A DNA stretch of 32,458 bases from Acidovorax sp. A1169 (GTDB taxonomy: Bacteria; Pseudomonadota; Gammaproteobacteria; Burkholderiales; Burkholderiaceae_C): the NCBI RefSeq assembly GCF_030704685.1, contig NZ_JAUZDX010000034.1, forward strand, positions 1 to 32,458. Direction: 5' to 3'. This document shows, one piece after another, positions 31,145 through 32,458 of this stretch. The translations under genes were made by a program, and so were the position numbers. Numbering within the stretch: position 1 is the stretch's first letter; each line of letters opens with the position of its first letter. Below the pieces are notes generated by a model, which had not been told where the DNA came from, searched no databases, and saw only the letters and a list, made by a program, of their open reading frames with translations.

Positions 31145-32458
31145 ATGCCCCGCACCGACGCCCCCCATTTCCGCAAAAACCTCCTCGCCCTTGCTGCATG
31201 TGCGGCATTGACTCCCCAAAGTGTTTGGGCCCTTGACTTGGTGCAAGAACCACCATTACCAACCGCAAAATCTTCGTTTGTGGCGCCCAATGTCATTATT
31301 TCAATTGATGACTCCGGCAGTATGGGATTCCGTCTGGATCAAGAAAGCTTGACCGGCGCTACCAACGAAACAGTACCCAATGCCTCTGGTGTTTGGCCAA
31401 CCACCAGTCGCCGCATGAATATCTTGAGATACTCGTTGAAACAGGTTTTCAACGACACGACCCTGATTCCAGACAATAAAATTCGGCTTGCCTGGCAAGT
31501 CTTGCACAACAACGGGAACTCGGTCAATAAATACAATGACCTGTCTTACTGGTATGGCGGCAACGTGGCCAATCCCGGCAAAGGGAAAACACCCGGCGCG
31601 GATGACGTCAACACCACCGCCACTGGCGCCAAGAATAAAATGCGTTCACTGGACGCCACACACAGAGCCAATTTCTTGAGCTTTGTGGATTATCTGCTGC
31701 CCAACAATGGCACGCCATCGCACGATATGTTTTCGCAGGCAGATACCTACATGCGCGGCGCCTTGAGTGCTGATGGACCATGGGCGTACAAGCCAGGAAC
31801 AACAGGCGCACCTTACCTTGGATGCAGACGCAATTACCATATTTTGATGTCCGACGGACGTTGGAATGGCACCCCCATTGCCGTCACCGATTCCACCTAT
31901 CGAGACAACTCCACCAATTTGTCCCTCAATGACGGCAAAGTGTATGGCGGCAACGCTGCCGGTATAGCACAAACAAACCTTTTTCGAGACACGGACACGG
32001 CAGGACAAACTTACAGCAATACCTTGGCTGACTGGGCTTTTTTCAGTTGGTCCAAGCCTTTGCAAAGCACCGGCCTGACCGACGCAAACAAACTGAAGCC
32101 CACCAAAGAATACGATAATGCGCCAGCCACAGAAACATTTACAGCAGGCGGCAAATCCATAGCTCTTGAAAAGTATTGGAATCCCAAATACAATCCGGCC
32201 ACCTGGCCCCACATGGTTACCTATACCATTGGCGTCAGTGATTCAGCGACCACTTGGCCAGGCTCCAACACGATTTTTGCGCCCACTGCCAAAACACCGT
32301 TTGGGTATGATGGCAGCTTTCCTGATTTTGTGACAAAGAACAAAGATTGGCCGGCAATGAGTGCCGAGAACAGGCGGGCACTGGACCTTTGGCATGCTGC
32401 CATCAATGGTCGCGGTCGATTTTATGGAATTACCAAAGCGGAAGACCTGAAAAAAGCC
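31145..32458 (+). CDS. pilY1: PilY1-type pilus tip adhesin (partial, 3' end beyond window)
   Basis: The first 438 residues of a PilY1-like protein; the frame is open to the window edge. AAGGAG lies seven bases before the ATG. A signal peptide is predicted with cleavage after VWA (Ala29). A von Willebrand A-type domain follows, with the metal-site motif DDSGSM (Asp55, Ser57, Ser59) and a later MSDGRWNG (Asp237), preceded by GCRRNYH (Cys227), which I recall as typical of betaproteobacterial PilY1. The family has a C-terminal beta-propeller that would lie outside. PilY1 sits on the minor-pilin tip complex and affects pilus extension, adhesion and surface sensing. Confidence 0.88.
   Translation, partial: MPRTDAPHFRKNLLALAACAALTPQSVWALDLVQEPPLPTAKSSFVAPNVIISIDDSGSMGFRLDQESLTGATNETVPNASGVWPTTSRRMNILRYSLKQVFNDTTLIPDNKIRLAWQVLHNNGNSVNKYNDLSYWYGGNVANPGKGKTPGADDVNTTATGAKNKMRSLDATHRANFLSFVDYLLPNNGTPSHDMFSQADTYMRGALSADGPWAYKPGTTGAPYLGCRRNYHILMSDGRWNGTPIAVTDSTYRDNSTNLSLNDGKVYGGNAAGIAQTNLFRDTDTAGQTYSNTLADWAFFSWSKPLQSTGLTDANKLKPTKEYDNAPATETFTAGGKSIALEKYWNPKYNPATWPHMVTYTIGVSDSATTWPGSNTIFAPTAKTPFGYDGSFPDFVTKNKDWPAMSAENRRALDLWHAAINGRGRFYGITKAEDLKKA

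Noticed and set aside
1..32458. CRISPR arrays, insertion sequences, integrases, attachment sites, toxin-antitoxin pairs
   Set aside because: I saw no regularly spaced repeats, transposase or recombinase motifs, or terminal inverted repeats on either strand. The tRNA-Leu has no adjacent partial copy in the window.

Overview
The window is about 32.5 kb of GC-rich chromosome from a betaproteobacterium, most likely a member of the Comamonadaceae (Acidovorax/Comamonas-like). This rests on protein sequence style and on the gene order rpsO-pnp-qor-tpiA-secG-tRNALeu-nuoA-N-DUF2818-DUF1178, which I recall as typical of Burkholderiales. No database search was possible, so the genus is an inference. Nearly everything is core housekeeping. 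I see no mobile element, CRISPR array, rRNA or prophage.

Layout from left to right. (1) Positions 111-4806, minus strand: a complete branched-chain amino acid-type ABC importer operon, transcribed livG-livF-livK-livH-livM. It has two ATPases, one periplasmic binding protein and two permeases. (2) Positions 5192-7006, plus strand: a lone MsbA-related half-transporter of the ABC exporter type. (3) Positions 7049-22410, minus strand: the full 14-subunit NADH:quinone oxidoreductase (complex I) operon nuoABCDEFGHIJKLMN, followed by two small genes of unknown function (a DUF2818 membrane protein and a DUF1178 zinc-ribbon protein). (4) Positions 22485-28087, minus strand: rpsO, pnp, a quinone-oxidoreductase-like gene, tpiA, secG and tRNA-Leu(GAG), all reading toward nuo. 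(5) Positions 28088-32458, plus strand: a minor-pilin operon fimT-pilV-pilW-pilX-pilY1. pilY1 is cut by the right edge of the window.

How the parts work together. The nuo products form the proton-pumping NADH dehydrogenase. NuoEFG takes electrons from NADH, NuoBCDI passes them to quinone, and NuoAHJKLMN forms the membrane arm. The fimT-pilY1 genes build the priming and tip complex of a type IV pilus. The liv operon imports amino acids or related small acids. rpsO, pnp, tpiA and secG are translation, RNA-decay, glycolysis and secretion genes.

Most of the extra information lies in non-coding structure. There is a strong terminator after rpsO, a long near-perfect hairpin plus a second hairpin in the pnp leader, a structured rpsO leader with a TATAAT promoter, a hairpin between tRNA-Leu and nuoA, and tandem 11-bp repeats over the probable liv promoter. 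Protein-level oddities are an arginine in place of the Walker A lysine of LivF, loss of the N7 iron-sulfur ligands in NuoG, and a histidine-rich loop in NuoL. I found no convincing undescribed multi-gene system. The DUF2818/DUF1178 pair attached to complex I is the best candidate for unexplained biology.
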